From: Candolleomyces eurysporus | Lineage: Eukaryota > Basidiomycota > Agaricomycetes > Agaricales > Psathyrellaceae | Direction: 5' to 3' | Length of the DNA stretch: 64,000 bases | Assembly (NCBI GenBank): GCA_027579435.1 | Contig: JANBPK010000741.1 | Location: 62,001-126,000 of the forward strand | Shown here: in pieces, positions 36,131 to 47,786 of the stretch | Position numbering within the stretch: position 1 is the stretch's first letter | Layout: the number at the start of each line of letters is the position of its first letter | The notes under the pieces: generated by a model | Seen by the model: only the letters and a program-made list of their open reading frames with translations | Told to the model about the DNA's origin: nothing | The model's database searches: none | Translations under genes and position numbers: made by a program

Positions 36131-36642
36131 CCTCTCCTTGCTAGCATGATTCTAGGCAAACGTCAGGTACCAGGTGCCAATGATTACGATCGAATAAATC
36201 AAGCGCTGGTGGAGGAAGAAACAGTGAAGGAGCTCGTGAGCCGGGGTTCATGGGCGAGGATTGTTCCAAGAATGGTGGATGCTTGCGAACGAAACCGTCA
36301 AATTGAAACCAACAACCGAGAATCTTGAACATCGACATTGGGCGAGGCGACCCTTCTCTGCCTGTCTGCTTCTCCCTTACTTCGATTTCCACCAGCATCA
36401 TGCCGCCTCGATCCTCTGTCCACCGTTGTCAAGCCGTCAAGGCTTCCGTCTTCCCCGCCTTCCATCCTGCCTCAGGACGCTCACTCCCTCGGAGTCTCAT
36501 CGAAATGACGCCATAGGTAGACGAAAACCTGAAAGTTCGTCGTTTTAATACAAGGTCCCGTCACAAACACCGATTTATCTCACTTTTTCCCATTCCTCGC
36601 TGCCTTGGGATACAGAACGCTCCCCTGATCGAACTGACGAAG
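36131..36642. other. Region between Helitron and the next gene
   Basis: A plus-strand frame at 36,107-36,328 (LVEEETVKELVSRGSWARIV) looks protein-like and might be an exon of a gene interrupted by the Helitron, but I cannot connect it to anything. The rest is unassigned. Confidence 0.3.
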
Positions 36643-39600
36643 ATGGCGAATTCGAGATACCGGACGACGGTTGAAGACGACGAAGAGTACGACTCGGACC
36701 TGGAGCCCCTGGTACTCAAGGGCAGAAATCCGCGCATGCCGCGCATCTACTTGGCGAAAGCCCACCCTCTTCACCCCCGGACGAATCCTGGAAACAGCTA
36801 CGTCTATTACACTCGGCCGACTCGCCCCAGGATGCAAGAGCTAGTTCAGGCTGGAGCCACGATATTGAAAGGCGAAGGAGAGGAAGATGAGAGAGAGTTG
36901 AGCACTGATGGTGCGTGTAGCAGGCTTCCTTTTTTTCTTTTATATATTTTCTAACAGTGCTCGTAATTTTGCTGTCGTAGGTATGCTTGAGTTGTTGCCG
37001 GGAGACTACCTTTGGACGCGCAACGAATTCGGCAGGCGGAAACCCGAGGACGACGTCCCGGTCGCATGGGTGGTTAGCGCGTACGTCTCGTTTAACCCTC
37101 AGATGCTCTACACTTTTGCTTATGCATCGATATTACAGGGAGAAACGATCCGAACAGGCAAAGACAGCACTGGACAATGCCCGGGGCAGGTTCATGGGGC
37201 CAGAGGACAAAATCACCGAGAAGTCTGTCCGATTCGAAAGACTCAAACCCACCCCCAAACCGGTCAAGAAAGGGACAAGATGCTGGACGATGGGGTCGTC
37301 CCTTGAACTGAACACAAACATCGAGGCGCCCTGCGCCAACGGCAAGTGGATGGGCCAGACCACCAAAATTCACGAAACCACGCAGGACGTCATATCGGTG
37401 AGCACACACCCTTATCCTGTTCATGGGTGCGAACTAACGGAACATAACCAGGCATCTATGAGTATGGCGATGGAAGATATGGCACACGCACCAGCGGAAG
37501 TTCAGGATGTTCTGAAAGCCGACTTCGAGAGGCACGGAATGGCACCTCTGGGATGCAAGGATAATTATGCTTATCATACGGTCCATTGTAACCTAGCCTA
37601 CGCTGGTATGTAGCAGAATGATGATTTGGGTCGGAGAGCGTTCTCTTGACACTGTCCCATAGGCATTTCAATGGAAGGCCAGATGGGCATTCAATATGCC
37701 AGACCCCATCGCGATGGAAACGACTGTCCAGGCCACTACTCCACCATGATTATGCGTTCGAGACTACCTGCAAACTACCACCCACCTTGCCTCATACTGC
37801 CGGGACTGGGCGCCTACTCGAAGATGGTCGACTTCCAGGGCCTCACCTTCCAAGCTCTGCACGACCATCTCAGGACACCCCCCTACCCTTTGCCTGGAAC
37901 GCCCCATTCGTCGAAAGCATATCGGTTTGCACTCATCAACTACACGCCTCAACGCATGGCAGCAGCTGAGACCAGACAACAAATTGGAGCACTGCCAAAC
38001 ATTCACACTTTCCTGTCTCCCGAGATGAGGTTGTCAAAATGAGTGCTTGCAGCAAGTGGGAGGACGTAGAATAAAGGGTCTGACTTCGAACTGGCATTAC
38101 TGTTACAGGGCGGAGAAGGATCTTATCAAAGGACTTCAAGGTGACTCCTTTGCTAACTTTCTCAGGGACGGTCCGTGGATTATACCGGACGAGAGCTACC
38201 CGAGCTACGTCGGGCGAGTGTGCTACCAGATGAACCGCTTCCTCCTCATTCAGGCCCCAAGTCGGTTTAAGCTCGAGATAGACCCAGTCATGCTGGCACA
38301 GTCCATTACCTACTTGACTAAAGATGGCGAGAGGGTCCCGGTGGAACCTTGGGCGATGGCTCCGTCAGTCCAGGGAGAGGCTGGTAACAAAAGGGACGCC
38401 AAGCGAGAACAGGGCGAACAACGGAGCAAAGAACACATGTTCAAGCACAGTTGCATGATCCCGTATTATTTCACAAAGAGCGACTGGATTAGAGAAGAGG
38501 CGGCAAATAGATATGGTGGGTCTGTTGCATCAACGTCCACTGGCGGAGGCGTAGACGGGGACCCGGAAGGTTAGGATTTACTTTCAATAATATGCAGCTA
38601 TCTGACGACGAAAGCAGCTTCCGTCAGATGAGCCGAGGACCGACGCTAGGGAAAATTTAGCTCGAACAACTGACGTCGACGTTGATAACAGTGAGTTTGA
38701 ACAATAGGATGGAGATCTGGATTACCGTCTCATCAAACACCCCATTCAGGTCTAGACGCAGCGAGATATAACTTGTGAAAGCGAAAGAGGAATAACCCAG
38801 GGGGCAACAATGGCGACGATGAGCCAGGGGAAGATGGGGAGGTCCATGCAGATCAGCACGGCGATGCAGCAAAAAGGATCAGGTCTTCGTACCACCAGAT
38901 TGGTGATGACTTGAACAAGGACAGCTACAGCGGTGAACCCGCTGAAGACATTGACCCACCACTTGGAAGTAAGATCGTCGTAAAGCCAAGGATCAAGGCG
39001 AGAAAGGTCGTCGCTCCCAAGCCAGGTACGTGATACATTGTGACGACTACCATATACATGTTTCTATATTCTATACGTTGCTGAGCCGCACGCTAATCCC
39101 TGATTGACAGAGGATGCATTCAAGTTCACTCGGTCGCTGACTGTAGATGCCCTTGAAGAGGAGGTGTTGGACCTCCGGCAGGAACTTCAAGCGATGGACG
39201 ACATAGATGGGGACGACAAAGACACACATGAAGATATCAGGGCCACTTTAAACGATGCCAACAAATCAATTGAGCTGGGAGGAATCGGCCGTCGAGCGTT
39301 GGCCGGGATCGGCACCATCATCAAGGACGTGCACAGGCTATCCCGGCACATCAAACGAGAGGAGAATCAACTTCGGATGACGCAAATGACACTGATCAGG
39401 GCCCAAACGGCAATGCGAGCGTGGGTGGAAGGTCCAGTCGCCGCCAAAGCTACGTCTATTGCCCAGCAAACAAGATCCAAAAGGCAGGCAGCAGTCTTGG
39501 CTTTCGGCTCTTACCAACCAGGTGGTCAACATGCTTGTGCATCGGGAGGGACGTAAGGTTTTCAAAGGGTCAGACTATGGGATGTCGTGGGATTGCAAAG

Positions 39601-40857
39601 AGGTGGTAGTGGAAAACCCGTACGGAGGGAAGCGCTTGTTGAGGGGGGAAGATGACACTGTGGAGGCTGCGAGGACAATAGTGATGGAGATCGTGGAGAA
39701 GTGGGTTGACGCTGACGATCACTGCGACAAGAAGCAGGCCTGGTTTGCGACAATTGTTGAGGAGGTCATGGGCGAAGAAGCACTCATGATGAACATCGTA
39801 TGGAGACTCTACTCCAACTTGAAGGCATCTCATGTCATACTTGGCGACAAAGGGTATCGAAACCCGACGAAGGACAATATGGAACCATTCCAATCAGCCC
39901 TGGAAAACCATAGCGTGCTAGAGGTCGACCACCAAGAAGGACAACTATTCAAACTGTACAAGCAACTGCTGAATTGAGAAATATCGCCATCAGACGTCAT
40001 CAAGCACCTCCCGAGCGTCTCTCTTCGCTGGAACGCACTGAAGCAGATGATCGACATTTCCGCGATGTATGACGAGGACGAGCAACCCCATAGCCCGCCA
40101 GCATACTTGAAGAAGCTGCAAAACAATCCCATGACGTACCACCCTCTGAGAGAGCGTTCTCCTGGTTGCATTCGCTGCCGACGGGACCTGTTCAACAACA
40201 CCAAGGCAGTCTCGAAATCTACCATCTTCAGCTTGCTGGTCTGGCGCGCATTCCCCCAAGCGTTCTCATGGCACCCAGATGACAGCATGTGGTTTGAGAC
40301 CCCTGACGATTTTCTGAAGGAGTATCGAAGGAGAAAGAAAGAGCAGCCGTCGGAGGAGCTCGTATTGGACGTTCGAACTTATTGGGACAACTTGGAGGAA
40401 AGAAGGTGGCCGAGGTTTGGGGAGACATACCCCACCTTTGAAGAGTGCTACCAGCACTTCAAGCCAAATGGTACCCTCGAGTACCGTCTATTCCGGAAGC
40501 TCAGCAGGACGAATGCCTTCGACGTTGCTTGCAATTTGGCCTATGCAGGTTTCTGTCGACCACCGAGCATCGCTGATGTTGCGAAGTACATCGTGCACTT
40601 GAACCAAGGCGCCATGTCCAGTCTCAAGGCACTAGGGCTTGTGGATGGAAAGAAGAGATGTGGATGCAAAGAGGGCGCAGGTGGTTCAGGCTCTGATGGA
40701 CCTTGGCAACCTCTTGAAAGAGATTCCAGAGTTCATCAACGAGCACACGGAAGATGAAGTGGACGCCACATATACTCCGTACCATGAGGAAGAAGTCGAT
40801 CCAATGCATGTAGAGCACTTGCTACGTACCTTCTCGCATGCTCTCAAGTATATCGTA
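36643..40857 (+). CDS. Large multi-exon protein with 2OG-oxygenase-like segment, acidic linker and coiled coil
   Basis: About ten exons join in frame. They start MANSRYRTTVEDDEEYDSDL, then TKIHETTQDVIS, DNYAYHTVHCNLAYAG and GIQYARPHRDGNDCPGHYS, with ILPGLGAYSKMVDFQGLTF and YRFALINYTP. The HRD, a later His (LHDH) and an Arg in the last strand match the HxD...H...R pattern of Fe(II)/2-oxoglutarate oxygenases, but this is a pattern call only. An acidic linker (EPGEDGEVHADQHGD) leads to a helical coiled-coil region (EEEVLDLRQELQAMDD), then a C-terminal domain (WRLYSNLKASHVILGDKGYR, GCIRCRRDLF, NLAYAGFCRPPSIADV) and a tail ending SHALKYIV. A TGA at 39,975-39,977 interrupts the last domain in the same frame (LLN*EISPSDV). 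I do not know the family; proteins of this type recur in Agaricomycetes, some linked to transposons. Confidence 0.55.
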
Positions 40858-40860
40858 TAG

Positions 40861-41200
40861 CGTAGGATTACCATTACTTTACCAACACCGCTCCGACAAC
40901 AGTAGATTTACAATGCAAACAACGGTTTATTGACTGAAAGGTGTGACAGTGATATGTGATCCAAGTCTAAGCAAGCGGAACACATTAGCAGGGCAGGGAC
41001 GGCACACAAAGTATAGAATATGGGGATGAGAATCGGATACAAAGCAAGTCTAATAGCAGGGAGGAGAATGAATGCAAAGGCTGGCCAAGGGTATAGAACT
41101 AATCTGTTGAAGACGAGCCAAAAGCCAACGGACGACTGAAATGTAATATAAACTAGAAGACTGAGATGAGAGACTACTATATCTTTGGAAGGAGAAAGGA
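40861..41200. other. Intergenic between convergent genes
   Basis: AT-rich spacer between the 3' ends of two convergent genes. No gene or repeat seen. Confidence 0.45.
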
Positions 41201-41964
41201 TCAGTCAGCAATGACTACAACCCACATTATATTGAAGGTGAGCTTCCAAACGCTCAGGAACTTGGACGTAGAGGCAGTATAACCAGCAACAACACCGGTA
41301 CCCTCAGGGATCTCGCCCGAGGGCATTTCATAGTCAGGCAAATGGGCCAGGGATCCTGCAATGTCGTTGGGGTCAAAAGCCTTGCTGCGGCCGTTGTAGA
41401 CTGGGACTGCCTAGACATCAGAATCGTTGAACACAGAAGCACCAGACTGAAGCTTTACCCTTTTCGCTCCAGTCAATATAGGTCTTGTTCCCTCCAAACA
41501 CTGGCTTGGAGGGACTACCATCACGGGATTTATATGTCTTAACTTCCATCTTCCCAACCTTCCTGGCACCGTCCGGGGTCTGGGGGGTGCCTAGATGCAA
41601 ACAGAAAAGCCGGGCTGAGTAGAAGCTTCACAATTAGGGCAACCTAGAATGATACTGACTGGGAAAAGCAGAATGGTTTGGACGATTGCGGGTCTGTAAG
41701 ATGATATGGCGGCGCTTGATGGGCGCCACAATGTCCTCGCCTTGCCAAAGAGTTGCGAAAGTGCACGAAAACCTCTCATGCTCGCAGCAATGGCCAAGTA
41801 TTAAGATACCTTTTGCACACGGTGCCTTCCCATTGTAGCCCACATTCTTTCCTGAAACCAGGAAAGATCCCATGACACCACCAACCATCAAGAACGTGAT
41901 AGGTCGACCGGTGACCTTGTCACATGCCGTATAGGCGCAGCCAGGGCCGGCACCAGACCAGGCC
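41201..41964 (-). pseudogene. Unknown gene, 5' end lost at a repeat junction
   Basis: Minus-strand exons read WSGAGPGCAYTACDKVTGRP, VGGVMGSFLVSGKNVGYN, KAPCAK, then KMEVKTYKSRDGSPSKPVF, GGNKTYIDWSEK, VPVYNGRSKAFDPNDIAGSL and PEGTGVVAGYTASTSKFLSV, ending WKLTFNIMWVVVIAD at 41,201. Introns are short GT-AG, and the exon pair YIDWSEK-VPVYNG joins in frame. Glycine- and Thr/Ser-rich beta-type sequence with paired Cys suggests a secreted protein, but no signal peptide remains: the 5' end stops at about 41,964, where the next gene on the other strand begins without a spacer. Family not recognised. Confidence 0.5.
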
Positions 41965-43500
41965 TAAGTGGTACGAGCTGTTTGAGAATGAAATCTCAAA
42001 GAATTATCTGCGATTTTACCATGAGGTAGCCTGTAAGTGTTTTCAAGTCGATATACTGGGATTAGGTTACTCACTTTGTTGACTTCAGCTGAAGAAACAC
42101 GTTTGAAATGGGCAATCCTCATTAGGGAGGACAAAGTGAAGGACAAGGGAGCCCTCGATCGGTCGGGGAGGGGGATTGGAAACCTTGTGTTCCATGACAT
42201 TGGCAGAAACGAGCAGGCTGGTTCCATAGCTGAGGCATCGATATTGAGGGAAATAGTGGGGAGGGGAGGGGGAGAAAGTTCAATCTCCAGGGATACCGGT
42301 CTGGCACCGATCCCTAAACCCGATTTGGAGAGTGGTCAGGAATTGTCGGTTTCCAATGTGGAACAGCCCAACACAGAGGGGGTGTTGGGTGAGGGTGATT
42401 CAGGAGGGTTGGCGTTTGATGTGGGTGGACAGCCGTCGTTCCAGGAGGAGCTCACACTTCTAATGAAGGAGAGCAAGATCCTGACAGCAGAGAGAGCGCG
42501 GGCTGAGATTGCAAAGGCACTGCATGACAGGACACTTGGGGGTTCTGAGCTGAATGGGTGGAGCATTGAGCCAGAAGCAAGCGAGGGTGAAGCAGGCAAA
42601 ACTTACCATGCCGACCAAGTCATTCTTCCAATGCCTCCTCCTGATACAGATATTGTGGGCGGTGATATGGGGACACCAATTGAACTTGGACTGCAGGCTC
42701 CTGTGGGGTCTGACCACCAGCTGGTCCTTCCAATGCCCCCTCCAATTCTTCCAATGCCCCTTCCCGCTGATATTGTGGGCAGTGAGACGGGGATGGGGAC
42801 ACCAATTGCACCTGTGGGGTCTAATTTGGATGTATTAGAAGGTAGAGTCCAGAAGGGTGCTGGGGGTACATGTACTGAAGAGCTCGATGGTTCGGGACAA
42901 GCACCACCTGCTGGCACAGAAGGGAGCAAAAGGGGGAAGGGATGCTCAAAGTGGAAGGCATGAGAGGAGGAAGCAGCGGTAGAACCTGCTGGCAAACGGA
43001 TTAGATAAGTGGTCAATGTGGTGAACGATTGGAAGGATGATGCACATCGGTACTTCCTGGCAGAGCNAAACTGGGAAGGGGAAGGAGTGGGGTGATTGCA
43101 TTGGGGTGTGGTTGAGATTCGAGATGTCAATGCAGGTGGTCTGTGACCAATCCCGGTTGCCTGCTGCAGGCTGCCGTCCCCTGGAGCTTTTGAGGTGGTT
43201 TGTAACGGGGCGTTCATATGCAGAGATGCCAGAGGTGGACAATTTGGAGGACTTTGTGGACCGGTGGACGGTCTGGTGGAACCAGATGCAGCCTGCAGGG
43301 AGCAGTCTGAGGAGGGGATGCCCAAGCCATTGGAGGGGTCGATGAAAAGGGAGATGATAGCAATCAAGAAGGCAGGAGTGACCGGATTAGCTGTGGTGCT
43401 GGTTGGCTTGAAGTGGTGGGCGCTGTTGGGGGGAGAGAGGTGGCTGGCAGCCGTCAGAGATGTGACTGCATGTCTGGAAATGTTTGCTGGCAAGAACTGA
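41941..43500 (+). pseudogene. Decayed member of a dispersed Agaricomycete gene family
   Basis: An exon at about 41,945-42,030 (KWYELFENEISKNYLRFYHE) joins after an intron to a long hydrophilic frame (EETRLKWAILIREDKVKDKG onward) with an internal repeat of LPMPPP...DIVG...GTPI. A TGA at 42,961-42,963 and a TAA about 45 bases later follow in the same frame. Then come WKDDAHRYFLAE, EWGDCIGVWLRFEMSM, RLPAAGCRPLELLRWF and DRWTVWWNQMQPAG, and finally a KWWALLGGERW-type tail. The RP..L..W and WW..LQP patterns belong to a very common repeated family in mushroom genomes, probably carried by mobile elements. The n at 43,067 must be ignored to keep the frame. Function unknown. Confidence 0.6.
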
Positions 43501-44049
43501 TCACTCCCATGGTTCCATTTGCCCAGCTGCCTCATAGGGCCTCGAGCGGCCAATCGTTCAATGGATAGATGTTTCTCATCTTACTCAAGTTCTGCTTGTT
43601 GTCCGGCACTTGGAATTCAGTGGCTTCCTTTTTCAGAATTTGGTATGTCATGTTTTTCATGACAAAAACATAGCCTTTATGCTATGACTTGACACACGAG
43701 CTCTGCTCCTTAATTAGCTAGTTTTTTGCTCATACAATCATTGTAGGATAATTTCTGTTGTATTCTGGGTATTTTTAGCATAGAAATACAGGTACTATGT
43801 AGTATCCCAGCCTCCTTTATGTTTTTGTTCGTTGAATTTCATGATGTTCTGATGTTGACATCCACTTTTGCCATTCATCAGGTTGGATTTGATGGGTCTG
43901 ATTCGCCTTCTGTGTTATGCACTGAATAGACTGATGGCTCTAGTATTGGGGTGGTGGGATTTGTGCCTCATGCATGACGCCCTGGTTAATTTNCCCCCCT
44001 TGTTATTACCTTGCCCCATGCATGAGGGCCTTGACAGTATGCCCTCCTC
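43501..44049. other. AT-rich non-coding spacer
   Basis: No gene recognised. It may contain the 3' end of the dispersed-family element, and it borders the truncated first copy of the LTR-like repeat. Confidence 0.4.
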
Positions 44050-44536
44050 TGTTTTATCTATTATAGCATTAGCAGGTAGCTAGCATTTGTATTTTGTGTC
44101 AGGACCGTGCTCCCAGGAATCTACAAGAGCCATCTGTTATCGAGAAAAGAGTGTTTAAGTTTGCAAAGTCAATCAGAGTCGTGTCGCTTGAGTTTTATTG
44201 AATCGTTCTTGTGTTAAAGTTGCTAGAGGCCATGTTCCTCTTTGTTTGTGAAGTTATCCGTCGTATCTCAAAGCCTGCTGTGTGTTAGCAAAGTAACTTT
44301 GTGAAGCATTTCTATCATTGCTAGTTGAGCCTTAGCTCCCCCTCAAACTTGTGATTGTACAAGAAGAGTTCTCGAAGCCTCTGTCAACTAGACTTAGAGC
44401 TTTTAACTATACCCCTTGCCCACCNTTTATCTTCACAAAGGTATTTGGTGTGTTGTGTTATTGTGGTTGTGTGTGTGTGTGTTTGAGTTCCATAGTTTTG
44501 TTGGTTAGAGAACCCTAGTTTGCTACCTGCACATCA
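44050..44536 (+). repeat. LTR-like repeat family 1, copy 1 (5'-truncated)
   Basis: From TTTTATCTATTATAGCATTA to CTACCTGCACATCA this matches 45,662-46,144 closely. It includes GTTATCGAGAAAAGAGTGTTTAA, a GT-rich run (GTGTGTGTGTGTGT at about 44,470) and the terminal TGCACATCA. The first roughly 950 bases of the family are missing. Confidence 0.8.
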
Positions 44537-44709
44537 ATGTGAGGAGGAGTTGTACCTCCATCAATTGAATATTGTTATCTTGGCAAAACCCTTGTGACTG
44601 CTTTCCAGGTTATCTCTTTCTGTGAATGATCTTCCTTTCAGAGTACTTTGAGCTCCTTTCTTGTGCTGTGCCAGCCATCATGCCATTTGATGTGCCAAGA
44701 CCTTGCCAC
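44537..44709 (-). repeat. Fragment of LTR-like repeat family 2
   Basis: TGAGGAGGAGTTGTACCTCC to CCAAGACCTTGCCA matches 52,475-52,626 and, inverted, about 46,990-47,160. It is an internal slice of family 2 caught between two family 1 copies. Confidence 0.7.
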
Positions 44710-46144
44710 TGATACGACCGCATCTGTTTTAGCGAATAATAGTTCAATTTTCACAATAATAAACTACAAAGTTGACGTGGTGATGAGATTGGTGATGTGC
44801 TGCCTGCACAAATACCCTATAAAAATTCGCGAACTTGTTCTTAATGTTTGTGAAACGACTTGTGTACATAAAAGATCTTTGTGAAGTTGGAAACCATAGA
44901 GTTGGAGTTTTCCCTGACTGCCAACCAAGCTGGCTCCCAAGCAGCGATAAGAAAGACAAGTAAGATGGTTCAACAATGGTACTTTAAGTACGCAAAGGCC
45001 TTGTGAATGTATCTGAAACAACTACAACCAGAATCAAAGCTACCTGATATGCCTGACCTGGCAAGGGACGATATCAGAGGGAGTTACATATATTACAAGG
45101 GAATTTGCCCTGACATTGCTAAGCAGAAGTCTTCATGAAGTAGCCGACATCTTCAAGAACTTGATTGTCGATTTGCTAAGTCAATAAGCGCTGAACTTAC
45201 CATCTTTGGAAGGCGTCGGTGTTAGTTGATTAGCCTCAGAAGATCGTCCAAAGTTTGTGAACCTGTATGGAAAACTGGAAAGTGCGACTAAAGCTTATGT
45301 GGTCATTTACCCAAAGCTCAAACAGCCTGTCCACCGCCAAGAGAAAGAAAGAGTCAGCAGAGTAGTGAAGCAGTGTGGCTTGCTGGAGCCAAGCACCCAA
45401 AACTCAGATCAATTCGTCAGGTTGGGTTTGCAAACAGAAGAGCACGCTCTCCAGGAGCAATCCTTGGTGAATATCCATATGGACTTGACAACAGCCGCAC
45501 CCAGAACAGGTTCACAAAGAGCCTGGGCTGCATCCTAAAGTTCGAGACTCAACTCTCAGCCTTTGATACCCTCATGTGATTGTGTTTCTTATCTCTCTCT
45601 GTCTCTGTCATCTGTTTGTTTTTCTGTCTGTTTGCCAAACAATAATTACATATATATACATTTTTGTTTTATCTATTATAGCATTAGCAGGTAGCTAGCG
45701 TTTGTATTTNGCATTGGGACTGTGTTCCCAGGAATCTACAAGAGCTGTCTGTTATCGAGAAAAGAGTGTTTAAGTTCGCAAAGTCAATCAGAGTCATGTC
45801 GCTTGCATTTATCGAATTGTTCTTGCATTAAAGTGGCTCAAGGTCATGTCCTCTGTTCGCGAAGTTATCTGTCATATCTCGAATCATACTGTGTGTTAGT
45901 GAAGTCGCTTTGCAAAGCATTTCTATCATTGCTGGTTGAGCCTTAGCTCCCCCTTGAACTTGCGATTGTACAAGAAGAGTTCTAGAAGCCTCTGTCAACT
46001 GGACTTAGAGCTTTTAACTATACCCCTTGCCCAGCTTTATCTTCACAAAGGTATTTGGTGTGTTGTGTTATTGTGGTTGTGTGTGTGTGTTTGAGTTCTA
46101 TAATTTTTTTGGTTAGAGAGCCCTAGTTTGCTACCTGCACATCA
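44710..46144 (+). repeat. LTR-like repeat family 1, copy 2 (1,435 bp)
   Basis: It begins TGATACG and ends CACATCA, the TG...CA form of an LTR. It holds the same internal blocks as the other copies, such as AAACCATAGAGTTGGAG-type sequence at the start, TTACCCAAAGCTCAAACAGC at 45,308, CTCAACTCTCAGCCTTTGAT and ATTATAGCATTAGCAGGTAG. Open frames inside (for example 45,257-45,538) are conserved only as DNA similarity and I do not call them genes. No polymerase or integrase sequence adjoins it. Confidence 0.75.
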
Positions 46145-46539
46145 CTGGTGGAATGGAACTCACAAGAACCGGAAGGACTCAAAGGGGAGGGAAGCACACA
46201 AGCATGAATAAGCGCCTGTGCTGTTTGATTGGGCTTCATGAGTAAGACCACGAAGGGATCTTGAGGGCTGCAAAAGCACAGCCAATCAATTTAATCTGCT
46301 GCCACGTGCCTGATGGGGCTACAACCTGGGGAACTCTCTCACATACGACGGAACCGAGCAAGAGTGCGGGATGACGTGTACGCTACAAAAATGGAAGTGA
46401 AGTTTGATGCGGCGCAACAGGATTCGGTCTCTAAGCACCGGGCCAAAGACCAAGTTGTGTATTCTCAAAAGCAAAGGAATGAAGGCCTGCTGCTCTATAC
46501 GCCACGACTGAGGACAGTCAAAAGCTGGTTTGGGGGAGA

Positions 46540-47470
46540 TGATACAACCGTGTTCGCTTTTTCACAGATAAATACCAAATTTTATTGAATATATTGTTCA
46601 TCATTCAATTAAACGGTCGTGTCTATTAAATCTCTATGTTAAAAAACCCTTCCAGTACTAAGATAACTCGCGCGGCGCGAAGGATAATTAAAGAGTACAT
46701 TACTCTTGGGTTCACAAGAGTTGGAGTCTACTCGAGGACTGCCAACTTAGAGGCGCGCCCACCATATACCTGAGATTAGGGTTTGGTAGGCCAGCCAGCT
46801 GGCACTGCTTCAGATCAAACGGCCTACCCGGCAGCTGAAAGACCCATTTTCATTACTAAAGCTAGAGAGGTAATTTCCTAGGCACTAAAGGAACCTAAAC
46901 TCTCGTGCGGCCTCACATTAATTGAGTACATTCAGTGCTAGAGCAGTGGGGCGAGTCCCTAAGCACATAAAGAGACAGCGCGGCAAGGTTTTGGCACATC
47001 AGACGGCATGATGGCTGGCGCGGCACAAGAAAGGAGCGCAATATACTCTGAAAGGAAGGTCATTCACGGAAGAGATAACCCAGAAAGTGGTCACAAGGGC
47101 TTTTGCCAAAATAAAGATACTCAATTGACGGAGGTCCAACTCCTCCTCACGCGGCTTGAGCAAAGATAACCCCAAGGCGGCGGTTGGAATAACCGGAGAC
47201 CGACCACCCTCAATCAACTTCGGCATCACTCGGCATACCAGAAAAGGTGAAAGGAACCTATTAATAGTCACAGCACGAGCACAGGAGTGGCGCGGCAGCA
47301 CCTTGGCGTAACCAATACCCTCTTTTTATGTCTTTATCTTTCTCTCTAGCTGGGGCCTGGACTCTCTTTATTTATAAATCTTGTGTACACCTATTTATCA
47401 TGCTCCGGTGATCGCGCGGCTCCAGATAGTATATACATTAGACTCTTTTAGCATAGTTTTCCCACAGAGA
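46540..47470 (+). repeat. LTR-like repeat family 2, most complete copy
   Basis: It begins TGATACAACCGTGTTCGCTT at 46,540. The reverse complement matches 52,150-52,905 over most of its length, and its first 250 bases match, inverted, the tails at 49,142-49,443 and 51,005-51,218. The right end is set near the CATAGTTTTCCCA at about 47,455-47,467. It is enriched for GCGCGGC motifs in this copy. It has no coding frame of note besides a frame at 46,999-47,301 (-) that also exists as DNA similarity elsewhere. Confidence 0.65.
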
Positions 47471-47786
47471 ATTACTGCTGTTTTATTTGTGTTTACTTTG
47501 CATTTGCAATCAACTGGTTTCTGTGACTTTTATCTTGCGCGGCGTGATACTAAGTAAAGGAAAGATCAAAGCTATAAAGAAGTAACCTTACAGGTTAAAC
47601 TGTGTGATTATCGAGTACCCTTCAATTACTTGGAACTAGTGTGCACAAGAGAGAGAACATGTAAATTCTTAATACTCTACACTACCCCCATACTCGCACC
47701 CCTGATTTCGGTGCGGCACGACTACAAAAAGGTTCATACATACTACTTACCTTGCACGGCTCAACTTAGAGTTTGGTGTTAGGTGT

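Noticed and set aside
42037..42963. Intact single-exon gene of 308 codons
   Set aside because: Its continuation past the TGA in the same frame carries the conserved part of the dispersed family, so this is only part of a broken gene.
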